DNA of 64,000 nt from NCBI GenBank assembly GCA_034766995.1, contig CM068322.1, positions 35,287,439 to 35,351,438 of the forward strand, written 5' to 3'. The translations under genes and the position numbers were made by a program. This document shows positions 24,007 to 35,929 of the stretch, piece by piece. The notes beneath the pieces were generated by a model. The model searched no databases and was not told the DNA's origin. It worked only from the letters and a program-made list of their open reading frames with translations. Each line of letters starts with the position of its first letter. Within the stretch, counting starts at the first letter, position 1. Source of the DNA: Acanthacorydalis orientalis. Lineage: Eukaryota > Arthropoda > Insecta > Megaloptera > Corydalidae.

Positions 24007-24334
24007 AAAAATGAACGGAGCCACCGCCCGACAACTAATGCATTCACCCGATTGAAAAAAAGTCTATCGATCTTACAGAGAGCAAATAAAAATAATATCG
24101 TGGCAGAAAGTCGGATTACATGTTGTCAGGCGACCGCACGACCGATGATTGAAACTGTGATGCCGGGTATGTCTTTTACACGAAATGAATCCGTCATAGA
24201 AATTATCGACGGAAGGCATGATGGGCTCACACTGAAGTCCTCGACGGAATCGTTTTTTTTTCTCTGTACGTCAGTCGCACTCTTTCAAAACGGTGCTGAA
24301 CGGAAATTATCATTCAATCGATCTCACATTAAAC

Positions 24335-24385
24335 ATTAAACATTTTTTAATGGTTTGTGAGATGAAACAAGAGTTCATTTATGGG
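24335..24385 (+). repeat. Foldback-repeat outer half-arm
   Basis: AAACATTTTTTAATGG then TTTGTGAGATGAAACAAGAG and TTCATTTATGG; the same end sequence as the copies at 23.7 and 57.3 kb. Confidence 0.55.
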
Positions 24386-25524
24386 AGTGAATTTAGCCAA
24401 AGTGTTAGATTTGTATTCTGACAAAACTATTCTTAATTTAAAAAAAAAACCACGAAACCGAATTCCGCGCAGCTCGTACGCGCATTTCAAAAAAATATAT
24501 AAATAAACAAATGCATCGAATCAATGGAACTCGCAGCCGACTCAATTCCAATGCTCGTTCGTACGAACCCAGGCATGTAAACAGACGTGGTCGGTCGCCG
24601 AACCCTCGATTAAATCAAAACAAATATCAATTACGCACGGTGCGCTCGCATCGACGAACAACAACAACGCCAGAAGAATTCGATTGTTGTAATTAGTAAC
24701 CGTGAGCTTTATAAGCAATTACTCACGTTGGATGCGACCGCTCGAACCCCGGCCGGATGGAAACGTTGCGCGCGACGACCGAGGGCGGGAGGGCGCGCTG
24801 TAATTTAAGGGCGCGCGCGTACCTGAAACGCACAGGGGTTGCTTTAAAGGCGCTCGTCGGACGTGGCGGGCGGGAGGGTCGGTCCTGTCGAGACGGCGTG
24901 AAAGAATTATTGTTCGTGTCGACTTTGTGCCCGTCTGTCGATCGAACGCCAGACTTTCTGTTCGACCGGTTCTTTGTGAGCCCTCGCCTCGAACGAGCGA
25001 TTCTCGAGCCTTTGTGATCTCGGATTCCGTTTCATTATTTACGTACTTCGGTTCAACGCGAACAGATTGATTCGACTTTGTGCATTTATGTCTGTATATC
25101 GGTGGAAGACAGATTTTGTGAAAGAAATTTCAAGCTGTTTTCTCGATTCGTCTTACGTTCATCGCAAAATGTTTCTGATTACCTGGCGAATCGCACGAAT
25201 GTAAGTAACAGACTGAATAGGGAAACGTTTGTTGTTCTCGGATCATTCCACGAATCGACGAAAAAAATACAACACCAGGAGACAATTCTGAATCCGAGAC
25301 ATGAACTGGTGTAGGGGTCTTGTACAGCTGTACCATAGAAGACCGTGACACGCACACATCCGAGTTCATTAGGATCTAAATTCGCGAGGAAAAAAATAAA
25401 CGTGTGAAAATATGTTTTTCGGTTTCAGTTAATTTATTGTTATGTTTTTAGAAAAATAACAATAATAATAATAATCGTTTCACAAATGGTTTACAATTTC
25501 ATTCCACGAAGAACAAGAAATCTT
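24386..25524. other. Gene-free stretch with CpG-rich core (24,730-25,020)
   Basis: The core has GCGCGCGACGACCGAGGGCG and similar runs and is the most CpG-dense part of the window. It is a candidate promoter or CpG island, but no TATA box, initiator or downstream exon could be tied to it. An 86-codon frame across it is open only because AT-rich stops are rare there. Confidence 0.4.
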
Positions 25525-25610
25525 CTGATCAGACATGTTCAACAAGTCATAATTAATCATGTTTGATTGTTACTGATGCATATATCGATGACAATCCTAT
25601 CATCCTCACA
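25525..25610 (-). repeat. Foldback-repeat copy (left arm)
   Basis: TCTGATCAGACATGTTCAAC, AATTAATCATGTTTGATTGT, then ATATCGATGACAATCC and ATCATCCTCACAGC follow the family consensus in reverse orientation. It joins directly to the tandem palindrome array. Confidence 0.7.
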
Positions 25611-26200
25611 GCACTCACGTGTAGAAACATCTAGGATTTACCCAAAATTTGTACATACAACAATGAAAAATGATTTATAATCATTTATTGATGATTTCTG
25701 ATTGTTGCATGTGCAAATTTTGGGTAAATTCTAGATGGTTCTGCACGTGAGTGCTCTGAGAATGATTATCGTCCTAAGGGCACTCACGTACAGAAAAAAT
25801 TAAGATTTACCCAAAATTTGCATATACAACAATTAAAAATGACCTATAATCATTTATTGATGATTTTTGATTGTTGCATGTCCACATTTTGGGTAAATCC
25901 TAGATTTTCCTGCACGAGTGCTCGGAGAATGGTGGGGTCCTTAGATCATTCACATACAAAAAAATCTTGGATTTACCCAAAATTTGCATATACAATAATG
26001 AGAAATAATCTATAATCATTTATTGATGATTTCCGATTGTTGCATGTCCAAATTTTATGTTAATCCTAGATGTTTCTGCACGCGAGTGCTCTGACAATCA
26101 TAGGCGCATCGTCCTCAGAGCCAGAGCGATTACTATCTAGGATTTACTCAAAACTCGCACACGCATCAATCCATGAATCATCAATAATCATTCACTGATA
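25611..26200. repeat. Tandem array of palindromic units, about 168-bp period
   Basis: Units start near 25,611, 25,780, 25,947 and 26,117 (the last partial). Each unit is itself an imperfect inverted repeat of about 140 bp. Its left arm is CACTCACGTnnAGAAA...ATCTAGGATTTACCC then AAAATTTGCATATACAACAAT, and its right arm is the reverse complement, ending CTGCACGTGAGTGCTC. The hinge is TAATCATTTATTGATGATTT. The linker GAGAATGATnnnCGTCCTnAG resembles the core of the dispersed foldback family. There is no coding content. Confidence 0.9.
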
Positions 26201-26836
<636 letters not shown>

Positions 26837-26840
<4 letters not shown>

Positions 26841-27500
26841 CTAATTATCAAGATCTATAGGGTCTTCTCGTCCTCTTATTTAATTTAAGCTTTTTAACTT
26901 AAAAATTAAATTCTAAATATTAATTTGAGACAGTTAATGTTTCATCCAACCATTCATACAAGCCTTCAATTAAAAGACTAATGATTATGCTACCTTTGCA
27001 CAGTCAAAATACCGCGGCCCTTCAAAATTTTCAGTGGGCAGGTTAGACTTTAAATTATAATCTAAAAGACATGTTTTTGTTAAACAGGTGAACATTATTT
27101 TTTGCCGAATTCCTTAAATTAATTTTCTTAATTAATAAATCTAAACATCATATTTATACTAATTTTATCATTATTACTAAATTTCTATAATTAAAATTTA
27201 CATTTTAATACTACAATTAAATTCCTAATAAATATTTTCTTAATTTTTATAAATTAATACAAAATTTTTATAGATAACTACTTCTAAATCAACAATTGAT
27301 ATAAATTATTATAAATTATAATGTAATAAATTAAATGTTATCCCTTAACATATTTATAGTAACTAACAACATATTTTTAAATTAAATTGTTGTATAATTA
27401 ATATATAAATTAATTTCTTAAAAAACTAGATATTTTAAAAGACGAATAACATTTCATTTCTAAATAAATATTTATAATTGTTATAAAACAAAAAAGATCA
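26837..27500 (-). pseudogene. Nuclear copy of mitochondrial 16S rRNA (NUMT)
   Basis: In reverse complement this carries landmark 16S rRNA sequences: CTGCCCACTGAAAATTTTGA, GGCCGCGGTATTTTGACTGT, GCAAAGGTAGCATAATCATT and GACGAGAAGACCCTATAGAT. The rest, to about 27,500, has the very A+T-rich make-up of arthropod 16S domains I-IV, including a block with AACGACATTTAATTT-like spacing. It runs 5' to 3' on the minus strand and stops just after the GACGAGAAGACCC block, leaving out the peptidyl-transferase 3' third of the gene. Conserved blocks show almost no damage, so the transfer is probably recent. The 5' boundary is set by loss of resemblance and is uncertain by about 50 bp. An assembly join to mitochondrial DNA is possible but less likely, given nuclear repeats on both sides. 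Confidence 0.9.
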
Positions 27501-27671
27501 TATTTAATTATCATAATCATATTTAATTGTAATCATATTTAATTATCGCACACTTGTCAATTATAAGTATGTACATGTAACCGAATGAAACAATAAACAT
27601 CTTTTTAAAACTCATTTATATACCTCTCGTAAATATGTTGCAACGTATTTGTTATATAGTCTCACGTTTCA
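27501..27671. other. AT-rich junction with short triplicate
   Basis: ATCATATTTAATT occurs three times between about 27,497 and 27,545, right at the edge of the 16S copy; the rest is unassigned. Confidence 0.5.
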
Positions 27672-28125
27672 TTGCAGTTATTATTCCTCGGGTTTTTGAA
27701 AATTTTTCCCGGAACCCAAGCATGAGACAATAATAAAAATCACATAAACACCACACACAATCCACACACCACAAAGGCGGATCAATACCAAAAAGGTAAG
27801 GGCACCGCACAAATGTTAACGTAAGGCCAAACCCGGCCCTGTACAGTATTTAAGAACAATAAAATGCATTTTTATTTTATTTTATTTTGCAGTTATTATC
27901 TCTTGCCCGGTTTTGAAAATTTCCGGGCAAATAACTTGCTGAAACAACAAAATAAAACTTGCAACATCACGACACACAAACCCCGATCGTAAGCGGTTAG
28001 CGTCACGGCGCGGGAACCACACCACACAACGATACACCACACAGACACACTACAATTTGTAAATAGTTTGTATTTTAAGCTTGTGTTCAATAAATTTATA
28101 TTTGATTTGATTTTATTTGCAGTTA
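27672..28125 (+). repeat. Tandem units with hairpin heads, 2.1 copies
   Basis: Units begin TGCAGTTATTAT at 27,672 and 27,888, and a third head TGCAGTTATTTA starts at 28,118 (periods 216 and 230 bp). Each full unit starts with a GC-capped hairpin of the form CCCGG-TTTTGAAAATTT-CCGGG, has a C/A-rich ACACACAAnCC middle and ends in an AATAAA-like and T-rich (ATTTT)n tail. The middle parts differ widely while heads and tails match. The layout suggests head-to-tail insertions of a small retroelement or LTR-like units. The family is not recognised. Confidence 0.65.
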
Positions 28126-28143
28126 TTTATATATAATCTGCTG

Positions 28144-28144
<1 letters not shown>

Positions 28145-28182
<38 letters not shown>
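28145..28182. repeat. (AT)n microsatellite
   Basis: About 38 bp of AT bounded on both sides by ATAATCTGC(T/G), a short direct repeat. Confidence 0.93.
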
Positions 28183-28184
<2 letters not shown>

Positions 28185-28194
28185 CTGCGATTTT

Positions 28195-28335
28195 TTAGTT
28201 TTTAACATTTTTAATGCGATAGTACTTAAAATTATGAGCGATAACAGAACACTTTCAGTAAAAAAATGTGAAAAATATTGTTAAATTTCGGAAAACTTAC
28301 AATTTGTTACGCAGGTCAGGCCGTAATGTCATATG
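28195..28335 (+). repeat. Unclassified dispersed repeat, copy 1
   Basis: Co-linear with the reverse complement of 40,345-40,495: TTTTTAGTTTTTAACATTTT, AAAATTATGAGCGAT, CAnAACACTT, GTGAAAAATAnTGTTAA and ACAATTTGTTAC occur in the same order with few length differences. Both copies can start a frame MSDnnTL-V-K at the conserved ATGAGCGAT, so it may be the 5' part of a decayed coding element. The family is unknown. Confidence 0.75.
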
Positions 28336-28959
28336 CATTATTTTGTATTTCTTGTATTGCAAACTAATCGCCTCAAATTCAATGTCGAAAACACTTTATT
28401 GATCCCGATTTAAGATACATGGCCTTGTGGGGCCGGTTTAATACTTACCCAGTAGTTACCCCCGATTTCTTAATTACTGATAATGAATTATGGTTTTTGA
28501 AGCTGTTTAATTGTCTTTAAATGTCTGTGATGCCCGGGACAAATTTTTTTTAAAAAACCGGGAGACTGGCCTGAACCGTTAGCATTGATTTTTTATTAAT
28601 ATTAAAGTATATACCTGGAATACTACCCGAAATCGTATATGAACCGGCCATACTAGGCGATAAAAATTAGTCATGAAATAGGTCGTGAACAAATATGCCA
28701 TGAAGTAAGTCGTCAAGTGATAAGTTAAGTAAGACTTGAAGTAACAAGGCATGAACTAAGTCGTGAAGTGTTAAGTCAAAGGCCTCGGGAAGTCAGTAAT
28801 ACCGAACACTACAATAGTTTATTATTATATCTTGTATTCACTGTTGAAAATAAAACGTTAAAACACAAAACAGACATCCTTTTCGTTAATTTGAAAAGGA
28901 GTCGAATTCTCACTCCTTAGTGCCATACTAAGTCGGTAGTACTACTCCCACACACAACA

Positions 28960-28961
<2 letters not shown>
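28336..28961. other. Gene-free stretch
   Basis: Holds a GC-capped hairpin at about 28,533-28,563 (CCCGGGACAAA / TTTAAAAAACCGGGA) resembling the unit heads at 27.7 kb. It also holds a short irregular repetition of CATGAAnTAAGTCGTGAA-like words at 28,668-28,790. Confidence 0.5.
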
Positions 28962-29217
<256 letters not shown>

Positions 29218-32200
29218 TTTATCAAACAGACCATCGCCACCAGGCCATAATAATAAATTTAAAATTTCAAAGGACGCATTGTGTAATTAACGTAGCGATT
29301 TCCATCTCTCCGCCTGGACGGCTGTACAAAAATGTCTGAATAGAATTTCACCCCACTGAATTCGATTCGTTTGTCCCGTGAAGCAAGTAATTCTATACCT
29401 GGATCTATCGGTTAGGAATTGTGCCATTTACCCGACTGACTGTTCGTCGACCATCTGCTCCCGGAAGATTTGTGTCCGCATCTTATTCTGTTTACGCAGA
29501 CGACGCTCTCCAATACATCATTGTCGAAATATTCCGATTGTTCTCTCTGTTCCGTTTGTGTTCCCTTTTATAAAAAAAATGTACCGATACGGTTGCTACA
29601 TGAACGTACATTGAAGTAGAGAGATAATCGCTGTGCATATTTTCTGGTACTGTGCTGTAAATTCACTATCGTAAACGGCTCTTCCTTGTTTCAGTAATGA
29701 CATGTATGTTCTTCTTATAATCGCGAATATTTCTGAAATGTTCGACTGATCCGTAGATCATTGATCGTTTCAGATGTTTTTCTTATCCGCGTTTCGATCG
29801 AAAGTGAATTTATCCAGTAGTCAGTACTGTATTGTTATAAAAATGTCTACTGGGAAACGTGTTCGGGGAAAAAAACTCATTTTTAAATAACATTATATTA
29901 TGGAAACATGAAAATAAGAATAATACGAATAGGGATCGATGGACGTACTCAAAACTTTCTAATCTATGAACATGCAGTTGCATTTTCTTATATTTCTTTC
30001 ATGCATTAATTGAACCACTTGTCGGTACTCATTCGGAATCACACACACACACATTGCAGATTCTACACTACAATTAAAAAACAAACAATAACCTTTTCTG
30101 GCATCCACGCAGGACAAGTTTTTTTTCCTTCGAAAAATGTTAATTTTAAAACCGACGTCATCCGTCAACACAAAGAACAAGAATATGCGAGGGAGAAGAA
30201 GCGTACACAACGAACGAACATCATTTACAAGTATGTTAATGCGGAACGAATGACGTGGTCGGCTCGACTCCTACAATTACCCGCGGACGGGTTAATTAAA
30301 TTACGGCCGGCGTGTGTCACCGTCCTATAACGGGACCGATGCAACCGAGGAATTCGTGCGATTTCCACGGTTACTCAAATCGGTTCGCTTTTTCACGTGG
30401 GCAAGTCTGCTCGGATTGATATGCAAATCGGCGATAAGTGTGGATGTGTGCTACAGACGTTTCGAGCCGCCGATACATCAGACACACACACACACACGGG
30501 AACAAATGCACGTCGACGGTCGTTTTTCTACACAACAGACATTTATGTTACGGTCGGAATGTACTGTTTGATGATAGTCGGATTTATGTGCCCGTTTAAT
30601 GTTATTTATTAATCCCAGCATCGAATCCAATCTGATTTATACATTGTCCGTACATTCAGATCGAATTTGTCGAGGTGAATCGGTGGAATATATCTTATTT
30701 GTATCAGAGCTATTAAAAAGGTTGTTAAAAAGTTATTCAAAAAATACAAAAGTGTCTGTTCTTTTTGAGTGATTTTAAAAGCGCAAGTCATAAAAGTGAA
30801 CTTTGTCGTGTCACGCAAGAAGATACCGGAAAGAATTATTTTTTGAGACTTGACATGATCCAGGAAAATAAGAGACTACTTGTATAATGAATTGAAGAAG
30901 AAACTACTTTTCTATTGATCGTTTTGATAAAAAGAAAATGTCTCTCAGTCTCATTGTGAGATTGATTTTCGACTTAAAAGTTGTTCAAGATTATTTCTTT
31001 CGTTATTACGAACCGATTGCATTTTTATTTCTTGTAATCAGTAAGCACGTTAGATAGATCAACTACAAACAACATTTTTTTCTTTCGGTCCGGTTTCATT
31101 ACATCAATTATTTTGTGATTAGAGTTTTTGTTCGAAACTGTTTCAGTTTCATTATAGAAAAGCGCAACGATGCTGACAGAAAATACCGAACTTATGATGT
31201 CAATCCGTCGATACGACAACACGGACAAGTATGTAGAGCTTGCACAATAAGCCGAGTGATTGTTCGGCAACACACGGCCGTACATACCTCGCATGATTCA
31301 GAACCGACGGTGATATTGATAAGACACCGTTTCATTCGCCGAGAATCGACGAAACGTTTGCGAAATTAATCAGTCCTGCTGCACCGGAATGCCTGTCCCT
31401 GTTTATAAATCGGTTGCATCGCGTGTGTAGAACGGCTGATAGGCAATCGGCGATGCAACATCGAATACAATGACGCTCGACCGTTCGAGAGGATCTATAT
31501 GGACAGAGGACGCATACTTTTTTCCGCTGCTACTTCCGACACAAAGCTTATCGATCTCCTATTGTATGCATATTGAAAAGTGGAATAAATGTAACGTGAA
31601 CAACGTACTGCACGTGACACAGAAAACTTTCAAGGGCACATACATTTATGCATGTGTGTTTGTAAACGAAACGCGATCGATACGAGCAGACGGAACAATA
31701 GGAATTTTTTACACGGATCGGTTATGAAGAATCGTGCCCGTCTCTCGTGCTAAAGCAGAACACACACGGCACGCCGTTTTCGAAACTGGCCAGCTTCGGC
31801 TCTCGTTCGTGCCGTTTTCGAGCAGCTGTACGTGGCTCGTGTTGCCTACAGATACACGAAGATGGCGCACGTGCCGAAACTAGTCGCAGTGGGTAAAGAG
31901 GCACTCGTGATTCGCGACGAGTAAGAGCGTCAGGATGAGTGAAAAAATGAATAGTAAAGCTCGTGTTGTCATTGTTAGCGTTGACACTGGAACAGTGAGT
32001 TGAAATTAAGTGAAAGATTAAGGGAAAGACAAAATCAAAGACTCGTCCTCTTCGAAAACTCGATCTCTCGTTATTCCCACACATACTAACAGAATTTTCA
32101 TAATCAAAAATATCTAATAATTAGTTTAATTAGTTTTGCTTGTACACAGTTCGATCACAATGCGAATAATTTTTAGAAAACCGCAGAGTCGTCTCTTCCT

Positions 32201-33189
32201 TATCACTCTGAAAGAGATGATGGAATCGCCACCATCCGTTCAGTATTCTTATCAAATGTAGATTCTGGGAGAGCGAATTCATCTCCGGAACTGAGTATTG
32301 TCACAGTTTCGAGACTGTTACTGTAAAAGATGGTAGTTTTTATTACTACTACTAATAGGGAGGGGAAAAAACCGCTGTGAATATCTGTGAAGAGGCTCCG
32401 TCGAAATCTCCAACGGTGCTGCGTCAAAAGGGCCAATCCGGTACAACATCAATTAAACGAGAATAGAAAAAGTGTATCTGATCGATGTACGGGATAAGCC
32501 GAGGGCTGAAAAGAACAATAACGACTTTCTCGCAGTGCGGTTCGACAGGGAAACGTTTGACGCGCGCCACGTACAAAGATGGTAAAAAGCAATCCATTAC
32601 GGAATCGGCGGTCGACAGGAACGTCTGTCGGCATAAAGCAGATCGTTTACAGGGCGCGCACGGCGCGCTTCGTCCAAGGGGAAGAACAATGCACCGCAGG
32701 GAATTGTACGGAAGGAACGGTCTCGTCCGTTCACGAAATGATATCGGAAATGAAACTCCTTTATTGTTTTCGCTGCACTGGCAGACGTGTGTGTGTGTGT
32801 GCGTGGAGTCGTCGGTACAGACATGCGCGTCGTTGTTTGTTCCTCGTTCCCTGTTTACATTTTCGGGGTAAGCGTCGGTATTAAGATTGTACAGGGCACA
32901 GGACGATAATGGAAGTGACGTCTCGATGTCGACGTCTATTATACATGGTCGGATTTGAGTATTGTTTCGTGCCGCGGGACACTTAAACAAAACATGTAAA
33001 GTCTTTCACAAATCCTCTCTCCGTAACACTCCACCTTCCATTAATCTCCGTCGTTTCATTCTCAACGTACGGATCCGTATTGAAAAACACGAGCACTAAA
33101 GATTAATAATCAGTTCTTGACAGGTCATTTTTGACATTAAGATTTTAAACCCGTTTCAGTTGGAATCGAGATGAACGCTTATTTACACA
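29218..33189. other. Gene-free stretch, about 4 kb
   Basis: No convincing exon or transposon. Weak foldback-repeat resemblance appears near 29,725-29,790 and 32,205-32,240. A (CA)n run lies at 30,041-30,053 and 30,481-30,497. A 188-codon minus-strand frame (32,424-32,990) lacks recognisable domains. Confidence 0.45.
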
Positions 33190-33310
33190 AACGAATTGAT
33201 TTTTCATCTCACAAACCGTGAAAATGTTTCCGATCATAAAAGTTCAATGAATTATTTGTACACATTTCGACGACGATGCAATTATTCGCAGAGGAGCGAC
33301 AGTACAGAGA
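33190..33310 (-). repeat. Foldback-repeat copy (left arm)
   Basis: ATTTTTCATCTCACAAACCG, TCCGATCATAAAAGTTCAAT, ACATTTCGACGACGATGCAA and GAGGAGCGACAGTACAGAG follow family order in reverse orientation. Confidence 0.65.
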
Positions 33311-33570
33311 AATCTCTCCTAAAATGTGTACATTAGGTTTTTTTTAGTATAATTTTAAATAATAACATAAAACTACATTTTCTGTTAAAGATTTCAATAT
33401 TTTACAAAATGTGCATACTAGGTGTTAGTATAATTTTAAATTTGTATCTATATTTTGTTGTGTCAAATGATTTTTTTTAAATGTTTATTCTGGCAAATTT
33501 ACTTTAAAACATTTATTTTGTCAAATGAATTTCTGTATCCACTGTTTGTTGTGCCAATGAAATTTTTCTA

Positions 33571-33676
33571 AAGAGTTTTTTATTCTTATACGGAGGGGTT
33601 AATATCTAAGGGTTTTTTTTACACGGCGAATTAATGTCTGGAGGTTTTTGTCCAGGGGGTAATTGTCCTGTTACGG
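33571..33676 (+). repeat. G-run direct repeat, copy 1
   Basis: A block with AGAGTTTTTTATTCTTATAC, GGAGGGGTTAAT, ACACGGnGnnTTAATG and GTAATTGTCCTGTTACG. A second copy lies at 34,235-34,350, about 665 bp downstream in the same orientation. Confidence 0.8.
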
Positions 33677-34234
33677 AGAATAGTACGAAATGAATAAAAA
33701 TAATATCAAAGATCAATCAAAAATGATCAATAAAAATTATTGAACATTTTTATAGAAGAAAATTTGAACGATTTACGGTTGAGTGAACATTTCGTTTCTG
33801 AAAGTGAATTTGACACGAGTTTCAGAATTATATTGTAAAAATAAAAAGGTTTTCGGCCAAAAAATATATTTTATAGCTGTATCTTAACGGAATGTAAGCG
33901 CAGTTAAAGACTTAAGTGTGTGCATGTCAATGATCGAACGCGGATACCTTTCGAACCACTGGACATTTTTTAAATATTTTTCTCAATTTATGTTCATCAA
34001 GGATGTGTCCACGAAAGAGTATAAACTTGTGTTCGATTCTTAAACAAATAAATCTGTGTTTTTCCATGACAAATCATATCATGTTTAGGTGATAAAAATG
34101 TTATTGTAAAAACAATACTACAAATGATATAAAACAAATCATCACATGATAAAGTGACTTTGTATTTTTCCATTGATGTAAATAAATTAGAATCGCATCC
34201 TGTTTAGATGTCAAGCGTTGTTATAAATTTTTTT

Positions 34235-34350
34235 TAGAGTTTTTATTCTCATACCGGGGGTTAATGTTTAGGGTTTTTTTACACGGAGGGTTAATGCCCC
34301 ACGGGGGGGTACACGGGGATTATTGTCCGGAAGGTTATTGTCCTGTTACG
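34235..34350 (+). repeat. G-run direct repeat, copy 2
   Basis: AGAGTTTTTATTCTCATACC, GGGGGTTAATGTTTAGGG, ACACGGAGGGTTAATGCC, then GGTTATTGTCCTGTTACG. The paired arrangement resembles a pair of short terminal direct repeats (LTR-like), but no gag/pol sequence lies between, and a dispersed 3' end is equally likely. Confidence 0.8.
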
Positions 34351-35145
34351 TTGCAAAATATACTACATCATTCATTTTCACCTATATGAAAATACCGGAT
34401 CACTTATGAGTGACCCAATATTTGCTACTCTAGTTATCGCGCGACTTTAAAGACTTCCCCGTGAGAATAATCGCTGTTCCGGTTTCTGTGTCATAACTGT
34501 ACATATCTCGATACCGGAATCGATCTCGAAACATCCGACTCACTACCGCGGTGCCTGATAACCAGAAGCGGAGAAACCGTTGATTCGTTCGGAACGAGCG
34601 TCGCCCGGAGCAGCCGGAACGTTCGGTTCGCGTGCGAACGAGTGCTGTTAGATAATCCGACCGACGTTTCGAACGTCGTTCCCTGAAGCTGAATATTATT
34701 CCGTGCAGTGAACGGATCCGTGCCGAACTCACTTCGAATACGGACGATCGTCCGTTTTATGTCTGTACACGTGCGTGCATCGTGTCCGTGCACTCGAATC
34801 GATGCGCTGGTCCTCGACATGACGACGACGGCGTACTCGTCGTACGCTCGATGACGTCGTCCGATGATAATGAATGGAAATTAGGCGAAGGATATTCATG
34901 CGCGCGATTGTTCATTAACCTATTGGCACCTGTACATTTTTTTTCCGATACGCGACAGCGGATAAACAGTTGTCGCGTGTCGGATGTACGGGTTTTGTCA
35001 AAAAAAAAAAAAAAATAATGATACGCGGCAGGTTTATGAACTCGGATTTTCGATATCGAGTAGAAAATCAGTTGACGGTATTTAAAAGAGTAATCGCCTG
35101 TTTGACAGGAAGCTGTTGTACAGTTATTACTGACAATCTGTAATA

Positions 35146-35147
<2 letters not shown>
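34351..35147. other. Gene-free stretch with CpG-rich part (34,560-34,870)
   Basis: Balanced composition keeps 100-166-codon frames open on the minus strand, with no motifs. Possible regulatory DNA. Confidence 0.35.

Positions 35148-35213
<66 letters not shown>
35148..35213. repeat. Compound (AT)n(GT)n microsatellite
   Basis: About 50 bp of AT followed by about 16 bp of GT. Confidence 0.96.
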
Positions 35214-35215
<2 letters not shown>

Positions 35216-35639
35216 AGCCGTTGTTTTTGAAAGTGGCACACAAGTCCATTTATTCATACATTGAGATATTTATGTTTGCTTTTGAATCAACTTAAAAATA
35301 TTGGCAAACGTTAATCAATTCGGGTAACGTTTTCAGAACTATAAACTTGTTAAATTTTATTACATGTTAATAATTAATAAAAATGTTAAAGAGAATAAAC
35401 GATTTTTCAGCTACAAATGGACTTGCACCACTTTCAATAATAACAAATTATGAAAAATATGAACGATAGCAGTTTTAAATTTTAATTGAAGTTGGGGCTT
35501 TTATGAAACGTATTTTTCAATGTAAAAAATAATAATTAAAATGAAGACATGTAAGTGAACGTATAACCGAGTCTATTAAGAAATAATTTCAGCTATATTA
35601 TAATGAATTTATAAATAAACAACTATGAAAAGGCCGTAG

Positions 35640-35698
35640 GAGTAGAATGTCTTTAAGTACCTGGCCAGTACAGCTGACCTTGTGAGTGCAAAGGGTTA
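35640..35698. mobile_element. Possible piggyBac-like terminus
   Basis: GTGAGTGCAAAGGGTTAA resembles the GCAAAGGG-TTAA edge of some piggyBac-like elements, where TTAA is the target. No opposite end or transposase was found. Confidence 0.2.
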
Positions 35699-35699
35699 A

Positions 35700-35825
35700 A
35701 TTGTGAAACTTTGCGAAACACAAAACGTTTTCCTGTTCAATGAATGACTATTGATCATTTTCGATTGATGTTTATATAAAACTTCAATGTCGATGCAGTC
35801 ATCTTTACAGTGCTGATGTACAGAA
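35700..35825 (-). repeat. Foldback-repeat copy (left arm)
   Basis: CCTGTTCAATGAATGACTAT, TGATCATTTTCGATTGATG, CAATGTCGATGCAGTCATCT and ACAGTGCTGATGTACAGAAC; the partner arm may continue at 35,899-35,930 (CAGCGCCAAGGTACAGAAGA). Confidence 0.6.
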
Positions 35826-35929
35826 CTATCTATTTACAGATATTTAAGCAACCGAAAATTATCACTCATTGATTAGAAAGACTGAATTATCTTCGCAGCG
35901 CCAAGGTACAGAAGAATCTGTTTTCTGTC

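Noticed and set aside
25611..26200. CRISPR array
   Set aside because: The repeats are 168-bp palindromic units without unique spacers, in a eukaryotic context.
32424..32990. 188-codon minus-strand open frame
   Set aside because: No recognisable motif; overlapping plus-strand frames are equally open; it includes a translated CA repeat (HTHTHTH).
33571..34350. LTR retrotransposon
   Set aside because: Direct repeats are present, but there is no TG...CA certainty, primer-binding site or gag/pol sequence between them.
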